DNA from: a virus
DNA length: 59,730 nucleotides
Virus record (IMG/VR): IMGVR_UViG_3300024520_000076
Coordinates: 1-59,730 of that record
Reading direction: 5' to 3' (one strand)
The position numbers and the translations under genes were made by a program. This document shows positions 26,324 through 34,193 of this stretch, one piece after another. Numbering within the stretch: position 1 is the first letter of the stretch; every line of letters begins with the position of its first letter. A model generated the notes under the pieces. The model was given only the letters and a program-made list of their open reading frames with translations, ran no database searches and was not told the origin of the DNA.

Positions 26324-26957
26324 GAAGATTTTGTGCTCTAATCGACCTGCAAATTGTCGATAAGAGCAAAATCTTCAGCACTCAATCCCCGAAAATCACG
26401 TGTTTTTTATGTGTCGTGGAGACACAAAAAACATGTGCCCAAGCCCTTCGGGCCGAATTCCCTCTTCTCCTAGTCATCATAGATGACGAAGATTTTATGA
26501 CTGGTTCCAAAACCAAACGAGTTTGGTTTTGCTGAATTCACAAAATTTCATGGCTCCTCTCGAGCCGAAATTTTATGTTCTTTCAGATCAAAATCTTCCG
26601 TCGGGCGAGAAAATCCCTTGGTTTTTGGGGCTGTTGTCTATTCCTTTAAACGCTAGGGTAGTTCGTTACAACAAGGCAGGAATAGCCATTAGCAGCACTA
26701 AGGCTCCGCCCTTAGCACTGGAACTGAACGCCCCTTAACAAATTTTCTCTCACTCAACCATTTTTACAAGGGCTAACCGCCCCAGTAAAAATACGGCCTC
26801 GTTTCTTCGGGATTAATGAACTCGCTAAAGGGGGAGATTCCCCCGACTGCGGCGTGTCCTCCGTCGTTCTTGCGTTTGTTCCTGAGCCCCTTCTTTTCCA
26901 TTTTTCTGTCCTCCACGGAGTTATGGACAAAAAAAGTGAAAAAGAAGACAAACGCAA
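26324..26957 (+). ncRNA. Candidate structured noncoding RNA or long 5' leader
   Basis: Successive stems fill this stretch: 26324-26346 with 26356-26376 (20 bp, one 2-base bulge, one mismatch); 26397-26415 with 26421-26437; 26443-26446 with 26450-26453; 26485-26496 with 26590-26602, enclosing perfect stems 26508-26518/26521-26531 and bulged 26542-26556/26562-26574; 26638-26645 with 26678-26685; 26698-26703 with 26710-26715; 26760-26767 with 26785-26792; 26830-26835 with 26839-26844; and 26870-26879 with 26948-26957. The pattern of bulges, nested branches and one G-U pair points to RNA structure. I do not recognise a known RNA family. Confidence 0.5.
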
Positions 26958-27096
26958 TCGCTCCCTCGGCCAGTCCTCATCGGCTAAATCTCAGCAGGAT
27001 TCTCGCTTGAAAGAAAATTTAAATACTTTAGTTGAAGCAAGTTTAGATTCAACTTCTACAAATAATAACAACAATACTAAACATAAAATAAAATAT

Positions 27097-27567
27097 ATGG
27101 CTACACAAAATAGCAACAACCTATCTGGTAAGAACTTCAAAACTGAACTAGATCTTACCTTATTAACCGCAATAGCACACACTATTGTTAACCACGAAAC
27201 AGCCTGTCTTGAAAATATGGTAAGAATATCTAAAGGACACATATGGCTAACTGTTTTTAACTTCTTCAAAAGAGATAAAAGCGGAGTCGCAACTGTTGAT
27301 GAATATGAGAACACTCATTCAACTAGTTTCAATACAACCCAAGAACAAAGAGAAAACTTTGGTGACATCGTTATCAAAGACAAAAAAGGCAACCCTATGT
27401 GCAACAACAAAGGTGAACCTTGGACTATTGCCTCTGTATTCTGTGGTAATACTCAGGAACTTGGACTCGTAAGAACAGCAGAAGAAGACGTACCTGACTC
27501 TGATGATCTTATTAACAAACTCGAAGCCATAGCTAAAGCTAAAGAAGAACTTGCTTCAAAAGCATAA
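27097..27567 (+). CDS. Unknown early protein
   Basis: A 156-aa protein, first gene of the + strand early block. ATG 27097 (MATQNSNN) follows an AT-rich leader; the frame is open further upstream to 26854, but that part runs through hairpins and has no protein-like character. It contains a helical segment (LTLLTAIAHTIVNHETACLENM), GHIWLTVFNFFKRD, and an acidic helical C-terminus ending KAKEELASKA. I recognise no domain. Confidence 0.65.
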   Translation: MATQNSNNLSGKNFKTELDLTLLTAIAHTIVNHETACLENMVRISKGHIWLTVFNFFKRDKSGVATVDEYENTHSTSFNTTQEQRENFGDIVIKDKKGNPMCNNKGEPWTIASVFCGNTQELGLVRTAEEDVPDSDDLINKLEAIAKAKEELASKA

Positions 27568-27579
27568 ACTAACACCAAC

Positions 27580-27613
27580 AAGGGGCTCACTGTTTAATTG
27601 CAGTGAGTCCCTT
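27580..27613 (+). terminator. Intergenic hairpin of the CTCACTG family, copy 1
   Basis: AAGGGGCTCACTG (27580-27592) pairs with CAGTGAGTCCCTT (27601-27613): 13 bp with one G-U pair, loop TTTAATTG. The same core recurs at 28877-28906. No T-run follows, so an RNA-processing, stability or protein-binding site is as likely as a terminator. Confidence 0.55.
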
Positions 27614-27640
27614 AACTTAAACATTCAAAATATAACTACC

Positions 27641-27982
27641 ATGTACATTGACCAAACATCCAGCCTACTCATCGCACTTATCATAACAATAGGTGCTTCA
27701 CTATTAATAATAGAGCTCTTATGCGCAAAGAAAGCGCTAGCTCGTAGAGAAAAGGATTACAGTTCACTTCGAAAAGTCCACGAAAGGAATGATAAAACAA
27801 TCAGAAATCAAAGGAAAAAAGCACTAAGAAAATGGATTACTGAAGTAGAATTCATAGCTCCCACAAATAAATACATTCAATTTCTTGAATCAGGATCAAA
27901 AAATTCCTTAACCAAATGGCAAAAAGATGTATTCACAGAAGCACTCAACGAGGTTGAACAATGGGGTCATGATTGCAATTAA
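27641..27982 (+). CDS. Small membrane protein with charged cytoplasmic tail
   Basis: A 113-aa protein starting at ATG 27641. An N-terminal membrane helix (LLIALIITIGASLLIIELL) is followed by a long basic helix (KALARREKDYSSLRKVHERN). The rest is Lys- and Trp-rich. Probably anchored in the inner membrane with a cytoplasmic helical domain; function unknown. Confidence 0.6.
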   Translation: MYIDQTSSLLIALIITIGASLLIIELLCAKKALARREKDYSSLRKVHERNDKTIRNQRKKALRKWITEVEFIAPTNKYIQFLESGSKNSLTKWQKDVFTEALNEVEQWGHDCN

Positions 27983-28068
27983 CGAAAAATAATATGAGCC
28001 ATATTATTAAACCACTACTAACTGAATCATCTTGGCATAAAGCAACCATCAAATCAAAAAACAAAACT

Positions 28069-28494
28069 ATGAAAAAAGAACTACCGCACTTCGAATTCAG
28101 ACACGAACAATACGGTCATGTTAACACGCCATTTACAATCTGGGCTGACCCCCACAATTTCATTGGCGCAACATGGGCAACCATAAAAGATACTGAGAAA
28201 CAAATCGCTTACAATGTACAGGAAGAAAGCTTTGTATATAATATAGCAGATCTCTACTTATCTTTACGCAGTATTACAAGATCAATACTACTTAAATATA
28301 AAGCACAAGGAGGAGCCCCATCACTACGATTAAGTACTAGTCACCTACTCAGAAAGCTACTAGCAAAACCAATCAAAGAAAGAATGGGCGATATATCAAG
28401 AGACATATATACACTCCGTAAATTCCACCATGTATATGAAGTACTTCAAATCTTAACAGAAGACGAACCTATTAAAGTTTCAACAAAGAAATAA
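28069..28494 (+). CDS. Unknown early protein with WxxPxNxxGxxW motif
   Basis: A 141-aa protein. I chose ATG 28069 because it has the ACTATG context shared by other early genes; ATG 27994 is in frame and would add 25 residues. Near residue 24 it has IWADPHNFIGATW, matching LWTHPQNYMGTTW in the protein at 30123. The rest is helical and basic (LLRKLLAKPIKERMGDISRD). The motif suggests a small paralogous family; function unknown. Confidence 0.6.
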   Translation: MKKELPHFEFRHEQYGHVNTPFTIWADPHNFIGATWATIKDTEKQIAYNVQEESFVYNIADLYLSLRSITRSILLKYKAQGGAPSLRLSTSHLLRKLLAKPIKERMGDISRDIYTLRKFHHVYEVLQILTEDEPIKVSTKK

Positions 28495-28499
28495 AAACT

Positions 28500-28844
28500 A
28501 TGACAAATCCAACTATTAAAAGACACTGGACTACAGAGCACTACCCAAACGCAGTACCCATTGATCTATGGGAACTGATACGGGCATTAACATATCAGAT
28601 GAATCTTATGAATGGAGTGCCGCCTGAAAAAAGGCTCACTCCAGAATCATTCCAAGAAAAAGTAGCTTACTACACACAAGCTGGAACTAAGCTGGATGCT
28701 TATCGATCATACTCAGATAAACAAGGCAGATATTGCATGACAGTAGGCATCCGTTGCAGCAATGAAGACTCTGACTACTACAGTCCCCATCTCACATCGG
28801 AAGTCGCATCAAAATTTGACCTCGATCCACTCAACAAAGACTAA
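28500..28844 (+). CDS. Unknown early protein
   Basis: A 114-aa protein starting at ATG 28500 in the AAAAACTATG context. It has IDLWELIRALTYQMNLMNG (helix) and YCMTVGIRCSNEDSDYY (strand). No domain recognised. It lies five bases after the previous stop. Confidence 0.6.
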   Translation: MTNPTIKRHWTTEHYPNAVPIDLWELIRALTYQMNLMNGVPPEKRLTPESFQEKVAYYTQAGTKLDAYRSYSDKQGRYCMTVGIRCSNEDSDYYSPHLTSEVASKFDLDPLNKD

Positions 28845-29098
28845 GAATGGAACATTCAAATAAACCCTTAACTGGAGGGACTCACTGTAATAACACAGTG
28901 AGTTCCTCACATTCTCACTTAACCACGCCAAGAAAAAGAAATAGTGTATTTTCCTATCAGAAAATACAATTACAAATAAAAAACATAGAAGAATCAACAC
29001 CTCATTTGTATATGAATACTACATATGAGACTTTCCAAAACAAAACAAACAAAAAAAACAACCCCCCATACCAAAACTAAATAAAAACTAAAAAAACT
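28845..29098 (+). other. Gap in early block with hairpin 28877-28906
   Basis: About 250 bases with no convincing gene; a 77-aa frame crosses it but has low-complexity content. GGGACTCACTGT (28877-28888) pairs with ACAGTGAGTTCC (28895-28906), 12 bp including one G-U pair, sharing its core with the hairpin at 27580. The rest is A-rich and may hold a promoter for the 300-aa gene downstream. Confidence 0.55.
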
Positions 29099-30001
29099 AT
29101 GAAAAAAATAATACATATACTATTCGCTCCATTCAGAGCAATCAAAAACAGACTCCTTGGTTCAATCATCAAGCGAGCAAACATCACAAATAAAACTATA
29201 AGTAACACATTAGTAAATGATCTACCTAATTTTCAATACGACCTAGTACAAGAGGTAGCAGAGAAAATAGATATGGATGATATTATAGGTGGCCTTGATT
29301 ACTCAGCACTTGGCTATGAAGTAGACGAATGTGAACTAGCATCACACCTACACACCAGTGACATCGCCTATGAAATAACTAATAACCATCTATCAACATC
29401 AGAAGTTGCAGATGAAATAGATCTAGATCGACTTGCCTCTATTGTTAAAAAAGAAGTAGGAACAGATCTCGAAGCACTCGATTCAAGACTTGATGAAATA
29501 GATGCTAAGCAAGTTGATGACTCAAAATACAATGACCTTGTTAAAACAATCAAAAACCTCGAAGCATTCACACTTGCCATGCAAGACGAACATAAAGAAA
29601 ATTATGTCCGTCATACTAATAGATTCCATCATCAAGACGACGATCTAAATAGAATTGAAACGGAAATGGAAGAGAATCTTATCCGCTTAAACAAAGACAT
29701 GCATCAAGCACACCTTGAGCGCGGCAAACTGTATGAGAAAACAAATAAGTTTGTAAGCCGTCAATGGGTACTGGATGCCATTGAAGCAAGAGCAATCGAA
29801 ACAGATGAACGGATAGATACAACAATAGCTAACACAGATGCACTATATCAACCAGAGCTAAAAGGATACAGAGTTACATTCATGGATGACTTCGAAGCCA
29901 TCAATGAAGAAGAAGCATATGAAAAACTAATTCATTATTGTGAAGAGGTATGTAGGAACCAAGACGTAACAGCATTTAACTTCGAAGAAATAAATGAGTA
30001 A
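29099..30001 (+). CDS. Coiled-coil early protein
   Basis: A 300-aa acidic protein with a basic N-terminus (FAPFRAIKNRLLGSIIKR) that may be membrane-associated. A repeated helical pattern follows (HTSDIAYEITNNHLSTSEVA DEIDLDRLAS, written with a break), then a long coiled coil (about residues 140-230). The C-terminus has FMDDFEAINEEEAYEKL. Looks like an oligomeric scaffold; function unknown. Confidence 0.55.
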   Translation: MKKIIHILFAPFRAIKNRLLGSIIKRANITNKTISNTLVNDLPNFQYDLVQEVAEKIDMDDIIGGLDYSALGYEVDECELASHLHTSDIAYEITNNHLSTSEVADEIDLDRLASIVKKEVGTDLEALDSRLDEIDAKQVDDSKYNDLVKTIKNLEAFTLAMQDEHKENYVRHTNRFHHQDDDLNRIETEMEENLIRLNKDMHQAHLERGKLYEKTNKFVSRQWVLDAIEARAIETDERIDTTIANTDALYQPELKGYRVTFMDDFEAINEEEAYEKLIHYCEEVCRNQDVTAFNFEEINE

Positions 30002-30019
30002 TCAAACAAACAAAATTAA

Positions 30020-30094
30020 ATGGAAAGTAAAGAACAACAGGAAAGAACAAGAGCAAGATTAGCCCGTAGAGGAATAATCTACTACACTAATTAA
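30020..30094 (+). CDS. Possible 24-aa basic micropeptide
   Basis: ATG 30020 to TAA 30094 gives MESKEQQERTRARLARRG plus IIYYTN. It is an Arg-rich helix in a gap of 121 bases between two real genes. The frame is short, so chance is possible; the composition resembles known tiny phage proteins. Confidence 0.3.
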   Translation: MESKEQQERTRARLARRGIIYYTN

Positions 30095-30122
30095 CATATA
30101 AACCAAACAAGAAAGAAACCAA

Positions 30123-30608
30123 ATGAGTAAACTAAAACATCTAAACCTATGGACACATCCTCAGAATTATATGGGGACAACATGGGAAGACTACTATGTA
30201 TTCCTATCACAGACTAGAGACAGTGACGCACTGGAACGATCCAACTTTATCAAAGGATTGGAAGCAATAGGAGGTGAAGACCCTGAAATGGTAGTCACAG
30301 CAGGAGCAAACCATTGGGCTTATGGATGGTTGGATACTATCTACATCCATAAAGATGCCCATGCTACCCTACAAAAAGCAGATGAAATAATGGAGGAATT
30401 AAATAACTATCCTGTAGTAGACGAAGAACATTACTGCGAACTGGAGCACGAAGAAGCAACAGGAGTATGGAAAGACTGCTATGATCCGAAAGAAAGGATA
30501 GAGTTCTACCGAAAGCACGAGCCTCAGTGGTATTCATATAAAGATCTACTCCAAAGTGTGCGAATAGGTGACACATTCTGGGGTTGTGCAAGTGACCTAC
30601 TCACCTAA
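30123..30608 (+). CDS. Unknown early protein with LWTHPQNYMGTTW motif
   Basis: A 161-aa acidic protein. LWTHPQNYMGTTWEDYYVF lies at its N-terminus and NHWAYGWLDTIYIHKDA in the middle. The first motif matches the protein at 28069. His-, Asp- and Trp-rich conserved-looking segments suggest a folded domain; no known family name comes to mind. Confidence 0.6.
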   Translation: MSKLKHLNLWTHPQNYMGTTWEDYYVFLSQTRDSDALERSNFIKGLEAIGGEDPEMVVTAGANHWAYGWLDTIYIHKDAHATLQKADEIMEELNNYPVVDEEHYCELEHEEATGVWKDCYDPKERIEFYRKHEPQWYSYKDLLQSVRIGDTFWGCASDLLT

Positions 30609-30629
30609 TAAACTAAACAAATAAAAACT

Positions 30630-30893
30630 ATGATAGATATCAATACATTATTCCAAGAGTTATCACCAGAACAAGAGCAATCATTCCGCAAATGGGCACG
30701 AGAAAACTACAAAGCTCTCGAACACATTAAAGATATATGGCATCCATCAGTACGTGATGAATGTAATAAGATAAACAATGAGTTACTAGCTAACTACGAA
30801 CAGAGACTTGCTGACAGTGGAGATGATCTAACTGAACCAACACGCCAGCAACTAGAGGATAAAATAGAATATATAAAAGACCAATTAGTATAA
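30630..30893 (+). CDS. Unknown small early protein
   Basis: An 87-aa acidic, helical protein (FQELSPEQEQSFRKWARENY; LEDKIEYIKDQL). It starts in the AAATAAAAACTATG context, 22 bases after the previous gene. Function unknown. Confidence 0.55.
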   Translation: MIDINTLFQELSPEQEQSFRKWARENYKALEHIKDIWHPSVRDECNKINNELLANYEQRLADSGDDLTEPTRQQLEDKIEYIKDQLV

Positions 30894-30911
30894 TCCAAAC
30901 AAATAAAGACT

Positions 30912-31193
30912 ATGATAACAGAACTAAATAAATATAAAACAAGCGTTGCTATACAGATGAGCCCTAAAGATGATCAAAATAACAGATCATGGATGGCATC
31001 AGCATACGATAATAAATACAGCCACATGGGAGACGTAGCTACTATCTCATTAAGTACAATCCCAGAGCATCCATCGCCAAGGGAACGAGAAGAGATATTC
31101 AACTACCTATATGAATCCTGTTGTGAAGAGCATCCAACAGCAGACCATATAATCATTGAACAAGTACAGGAAACACAAGAGAAAGGAGAATAA
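30912..31193 (+). CDS. Unknown small early protein
   Basis: A 93-aa acidic protein with ATISLSTIPEHPSPREREEI and a C-terminal helix rich in Glu. It starts at ATG 30912 in an ACTATG context. Stop and next start are separated by one base plus a Shine-Dalgarno-like GGAGAA overlapping the stop. Function unknown. Confidence 0.55.
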   Translation: MITELNKYKTSVAIQMSPKDDQNNRSWMASAYDNKYSHMGDVATISLSTIPEHPSPREREEIFNYLYESCCEEHPTADHIIIEQVQETQEKGE

Positions 31194-31194
31194 A

Positions 31195-31566
31195 ATGGGA
31201 CTCGACCAATACGCATACAAAGTAAAACGTGAATACAACAGGCATTCGAAAACTGAAACAATAACCAAAGTAGAAATTGCATACTGGAGAAAACACAATG
31301 CACTCGAAGGATACATGTGTGATCTCTTCCATAGCAAAGGAGGAGACGGAGAGTTTAATTGTAGAACACTACCATTAAACAACGACGACCTCGAAAATCT
31401 AGATAAAGCAATAAACAATAAAGGGCTACCAGAAACAGATGGATGCTTCTTCGGAGAAGACACAAGTAAAGATGAAGAATGTAAAGCACTGGATAAGTTA
31501 TTCATCGACGATGCAAAGAAAGCATTAGGAGATGGATGGGAAATTGAATACACCTCATGGTGGTAA
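31195..31566 (+). CDS. Conserved phage protein, MGLDQYA family
   Basis: A 123-aa protein of a recognisable phage family of unknown function: it starts MGLDQYAYKV, then has YWRKHNALEGYM, FNCRTLPLNNDDLENL, a GCFFGED segment and an EYTSWW C-terminus. ATG 31195 is supported by AAAGGAGAA about 6 bases upstream, one of the rare clear Shine-Dalgarno sites here. Members of this family are widespread in tailed phages, usually as orphans. Confidence 0.75.
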   Translation: MGLDQYAYKVKREYNRHSKTETITKVEIAYWRKHNALEGYMCDLFHSKGGDGEFNCRTLPLNNDDLENLDKAINNKGLPETDGCFFGEDTSKDEECKALDKLFIDDAKKALGDGWEIEYTSWW

Positions 31567-31570
31567 CATA

Positions 31571-31798
31571 ATGAAAATAAAACAAAGACAAAACAAATTA
31601 AAAGACTTCTACCGAGATGCAATCCTAAATGAAAGTAACAAAAAAGAACGGATAATAGCACTCGACTTCCTCATTAATGACTACATTGAAAGCAACCTAG
31701 CGTTAGAAGAATTCGGAGGAGATGATGACTCAGCATTAGAAGAACTAGAAATCCTAGCTGAAGATTTTCTAGGATACAAAAGAAATAAATCAGAATGA
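31571..31798 (+). CDS. Unknown small acidic protein
   Basis: A 75-aa helical protein starting at ATG 31571 (MKIKQRQNKL), with ERIIALDFLINDYIESN and an acidic LEELEILAEDFLG. It lies four bases after the previous gene. A longer upstream frame would run through that gene. Function unknown. Confidence 0.55.
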   Translation: MKIKQRQNKLKDFYRDAILNESNKKERIIALDFLINDYIESNLALEEFGGDDDSALEELEILAEDFLGYKRNKSE

Positions 31799-31815
31799 AA
31801 ACAGAACAACAAACT

Positions 31816-32229
31816 ATGACCGACCCAAAAATGATAAGCCTCTATTCAAATAAAGTATTATTAAGTAGACTTAAACTAGAAATAAAAGGTATGACTCCAT
31901 CAGGAACAACAGCCTACGCTAGAATTAAAAAACAATTCGGGCTCAAAGGAAACAAAGAAAAAGTACATCAAAAATTAAAAGAGATACTTGATCAAACAGA
32001 AGATGACCTACTGAATAAAAAAGAAGTACTAGCAAGAGATCTCAAAGTAGGAGATCTAGCTATCTTCAACGGCATCATACCAGAAAAAATATTAGAGATA
32101 CATCCTTACGGAACATCCTTCCACTCACTAATATTCGTAACAGACCAAACAGATTCTCGTAACGGCCAACCTTGGCAAGCAGTCAAGCTGGATAAAATAA
32201 CAACCATTACGAAAAACCAAACTAAATAA
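31816..32229 (+). CDS. Unknown early protein
   Basis: A 137-aa protein starting at ATG 31816 in the ACTATG context; ATG 31795, overlapping the previous stop, is an alternative. The N-terminal half has SGTTAYARIKKQFGLKG, a helix-turn pattern seen in small phage proteins. The C-terminal half has KVGDLAIFNGIIPEKILEI, which looks like a small beta domain. Function unknown. Confidence 0.6.
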   Translation: MTDPKMISLYSNKVLLSRLKLEIKGMTPSGTTAYARIKKQFGLKGNKEKVHQKLKEILDQTEDDLLNKKEVLARDLKVGDLAIFNGIIPEKILEIHPYGTSFHSLIFVTDQTDSRNGQPWQAVKLDKITTITKNQTK

Positions 32230-32250
32230 ACTAAACTAAAAATAAATACT

Positions 32251-33402
32251 ATGTCACACGAAATTGAACACACAGATACAGTCATCTCGACTAAGAAAGA
32301 ATGGCACGGACTAGAAATAATCAAAGAGGAACTCCATCCTACGATTGTAGATAGTGACCACCGCAATGTATACTTTGATATACATGAAGGCACTGCGTAT
32401 GCAGATGTTGATACAGATAAACGACAAGAGCTAGTTGATCTATCATCTACACAAGATGGTCTATCACACAGCGGAGTCATGGAACTACTAGGCACATGGT
32501 CTGAATGTCCTCATAATAAAATACTCACAAGAGAGTATGAGGGATTCAGATATGGCTTAGGTATTCCAACATCTAAATACAAATCCATTGAGAACATGAA
32601 GCTTGTCCAAGCAGTATGTAACTCACTGGATGATGAAGGTATCAAGTACACAATACAAACATTGGGTACACTGAAACAAGGTAAACTATTCTTCGCATCA
32701 ATAGAAATAGCTGATGATGCAGAGAGAGTTATCAATGGAGATAACTTCCAGTTCTATCTTAACCTACTACAATCACATGATGGTTCATATGCAATGACCA
32801 TGTTTGATTCAAACATGAGAGTCGTATGCTCCAACACATTCAAAGCATCATTAAATCAACAAGGTGATCTAGCTATCAAGATAAAGAAAACATCTAATGC
32901 AGAACTTCGATTAGAAGAAGCAGGTAGGACAGTTGCTAATATCTATAAAGGTAGAGATCAATTTGTATATATGATGAAACGCTTCGCTGAAGTTGCATGT
33001 GATACAAAGAAAGCAGAACAACTTATCTCTGCATACAAAGGTATTGATATGGATACTAATACTATATTATCAACAAGGGCATTCAACCAAGTTGTAGATA
33101 TATCACACCTCCACGAAAATGGTATAGGTAACAAAGGAGAAACATTATATGATCTCTTCAATGCAGTTACTGAGTACTACACCAGTGGAAATGGAACAGG
33201 CCATGACAATGGCACAGCCGACCGATCATGGAAGAAATACACATCAAGTGAATTCGGTGGAGGCGCAGATGCCAAAGCAGGATTCGCTACATGGTTAGTT
33301 AAAGTAATAGACGACACCTCACTCCATGCAGAAGCAGAGAAAGGTAGACAACTACTCGAAACTAAAAAAGTAACTACACTAAATAAGCTTATTAAAGCCT
33401 AA
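32251..33402 (+). CDS. DUF932-family protein
   Basis: A 383-aa protein that fits the DUF932 (phage/plasmid-like, TIGR03299-type) family: WHGLE near the N-terminus, a long alpha-beta core with LKQGKLFFASIEIADD, and DGSYAMTMFDSNMRVVCSNT, the V-C-x-N-T pattern typical of this family. The end has a Gly-rich GNGTGHDNG segment. These proteins are common in phages and plasmids and act on DNA or host metabolism in ways not established. The start is in the ACTATG context. Confidence 0.75.
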   Translation: MSHEIEHTDTVISTKKEWHGLEIIKEELHPTIVDSDHRNVYFDIHEGTAYADVDTDKRQELVDLSSTQDGLSHSGVMELLGTWSECPHNKILTREYEGFRYGLGIPTSKYKSIENMKLVQAVCNSLDDEGIKYTIQTLGTLKQGKLFFASIEIADDAERVINGDNFQFYLNLLQSHDGSYAMTMFDSNMRVVCSNTFKASLNQQGDLAIKIKKTSNAELRLEEAGRTVANIYKGRDQFVYMMKRFAEVACDTKKAEQLISAYKGIDMDTNTILSTRAFNQVVDISHLHENGIGNKGETLYDLFNAVTEYYTSGNGTGHDNGTADRSWKKYTSSEFGGGADAKAGFATWLVKVIDDTSLHAEAEKGRQLLETKKVTTLNKLIKA

Positions 33403-33482
33403 TGATAGCAGTTATAACATGGGCAATAGTATGGATACTCATAGCCTTAGTAGTATATATTATAACTGAAGAAACAAAATAA
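33402..33482 (+). CDS. 26-aa membrane micropeptide
   Basis: ATG 33402 overlaps the DUF932 stop (TAATG), and the frame ends with TAA at 33482. It encodes one membrane helix (IAVITWAIVWILIALVVYII) and a short acidic tail. The overlap suggests translational coupling. A similar micropeptide lies at 36574. Confidence 0.45.
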   Translation: MIAVITWAIVWILIALVVYIITEETK

Positions 33483-33488
33483 AAACAA

Positions 33489-33505
33489 GGGGGTGAAAGT
33501 CCCCC
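33489..33505 (+). promoter_or_regulatory. Small GC hairpin
   Basis: GGGGG (33489-33493), loop TGAAAGT, CCCCC (33501-33505). It lies between the micropeptide and the next gene and is preceded by ACAAG, like the hairpin at 27580. It may stabilise RNA or block upstream translation. Confidence 0.45.
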
Positions 33506-33521
33506 ACATCTTAAATATAAC

Positions 33522-33836
33522 ATGTTAGTAGATATATCAGCAAATGAAGGGTACAAACTCATCAAAGATTGTGACGTAGCAAAAGGGTGGAAACAATACG
33601 CTATTGAATTCCTTTTCAATCATCTATACGACCAAACATCAAATGATTGTATAGATTTAATAGGAGCATTAGTTACTTGGAGTCACTACACATCAACAAT
33701 GGAAATCATGCAGAACTATAAAAAATGGGAAGATGTAATAGATAGATCTGTATCATTTAAAACATGGGCTGATCATGATGATCCAGAAATTGATAAAGAC
33801 GGATACAAAATAGAATACCTTGTACCAGATTATTAA
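33522..33836 (+). CDS. Unknown early protein, last gene of the first block
   Basis: A 104-aa protein (MLVDISANEGYKLIKD; VTWSHYTSTMEIMQNYKKW), Trp- and Tyr-rich, with an acidic C-terminus. A strong terminator follows 19 bases downstream. Function unknown. Confidence 0.55.
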   Translation: MLVDISANEGYKLIKDCDVAKGWKQYAIEFLFNHLYDQTSNDCIDLIGALVTWSHYTSTMEIMQNYKKWEDVIDRSVSFKTWADHDDPEIDKDGYKIEYLVPDY

Positions 33837-33855
33837 AACTAAAGCGTACAAAAGG

Positions 33856-33890
33856 ATACCTACTAGAATAAAAACTAGTAGGTATTTTTA
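33856..33890 (+). terminator. Rho-independent terminator ending the early block
   Basis: ATACCTACTAG (33856-33866) pairs perfectly with CTAGTAGGTAT (33875-33885), 11 bp, loop AATAAAAA, and is followed by TTTTA. It ends the + strand block that begins at 27097. Confidence 0.8.
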
Positions 33891-33952
33891 TGCTAACCTA
33901 AAGAGAAGTCAGGCTCGCAAGCTCGCTTTGGTTTTGGAGGGCGGGCAACAGC

Positions 33953-34048
33953 CATCTGAGATTTAAATCCAAGCATCTGTCTAATTTTTGGACCCCCCGC
34001 CTTTCAGGCATCTGAGATTTGGGCGGCGCTTTCAGGCATCTGAGACTT
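33953..34048. repeat. Three CATCTGAGA copies, REP-like
   Basis: CATCTGAGATTT at 33953 and 34009, and CATCTGAGACTT at 34037. The last two lie in a 28-base unit that begins CGCYTTTCAGG and contains the symmetric TCAGGCATCTGA. This resembles short palindromic intergenic repeats. Confidence 0.5.
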
Positions 34049-34193
34049 GCGCCCTGATCCCTGACTCCTGACTCCTCTCCCATAGGAGTTGCCGAAGTGC
34101 GCCTAAAAAAACACACTCTATAAAAATAGGGTTTTGGTACTCTAACGAGGCATGAATCGCGAAAAAACTTGCATTCCTGAACCATAGCACATG

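Larger units (their letters stand above)
25386..27096. other. 1.7-kb gene-free region with dense inverted repeats
   Basis: No convincing gene lies between the - strand gene ending at 25385 and the + strand gene at 27097. Frames that cross it lack family-like sequence and run through strong hairpins. From about 25478 onward I count about 20 inverted repeats of 5 to 20 bp, two imperfect direct repeats, and two hairpins followed by T-runs. It separates the - strand structural operon from the + strand early genes, so it must also hold their divergent promoters, which I could not place with confidence. Confidence 0.7.

Noticed and set aside
26523-26738. 71-aa + strand frame in the structured locus
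   Set aside because: It crosses several strong stems and looks like no protein family.
26854-27096. Upstream extension of the gene at 27097 (adds about 81 residues)
   Set aside because: The extension runs through the 26870-26957 hairpin and is low-complexity (Asn/Lys-rich); the ATG at 27097 with an A-rich leader is a better start.
25386-27096. tRNA genes in the long gap
   Set aside because: No cloverleaf with a T-loop GTTCRA pattern and matching acceptor arms was found by eye; a tRNAscan run would settle it.
28847-29080. 77-aa + strand frame
   Set aside because: Ser/Thr/Asn-rich with no fold-like pattern, and it covers the CTCACTG hairpin; treated as a noncoding gap.
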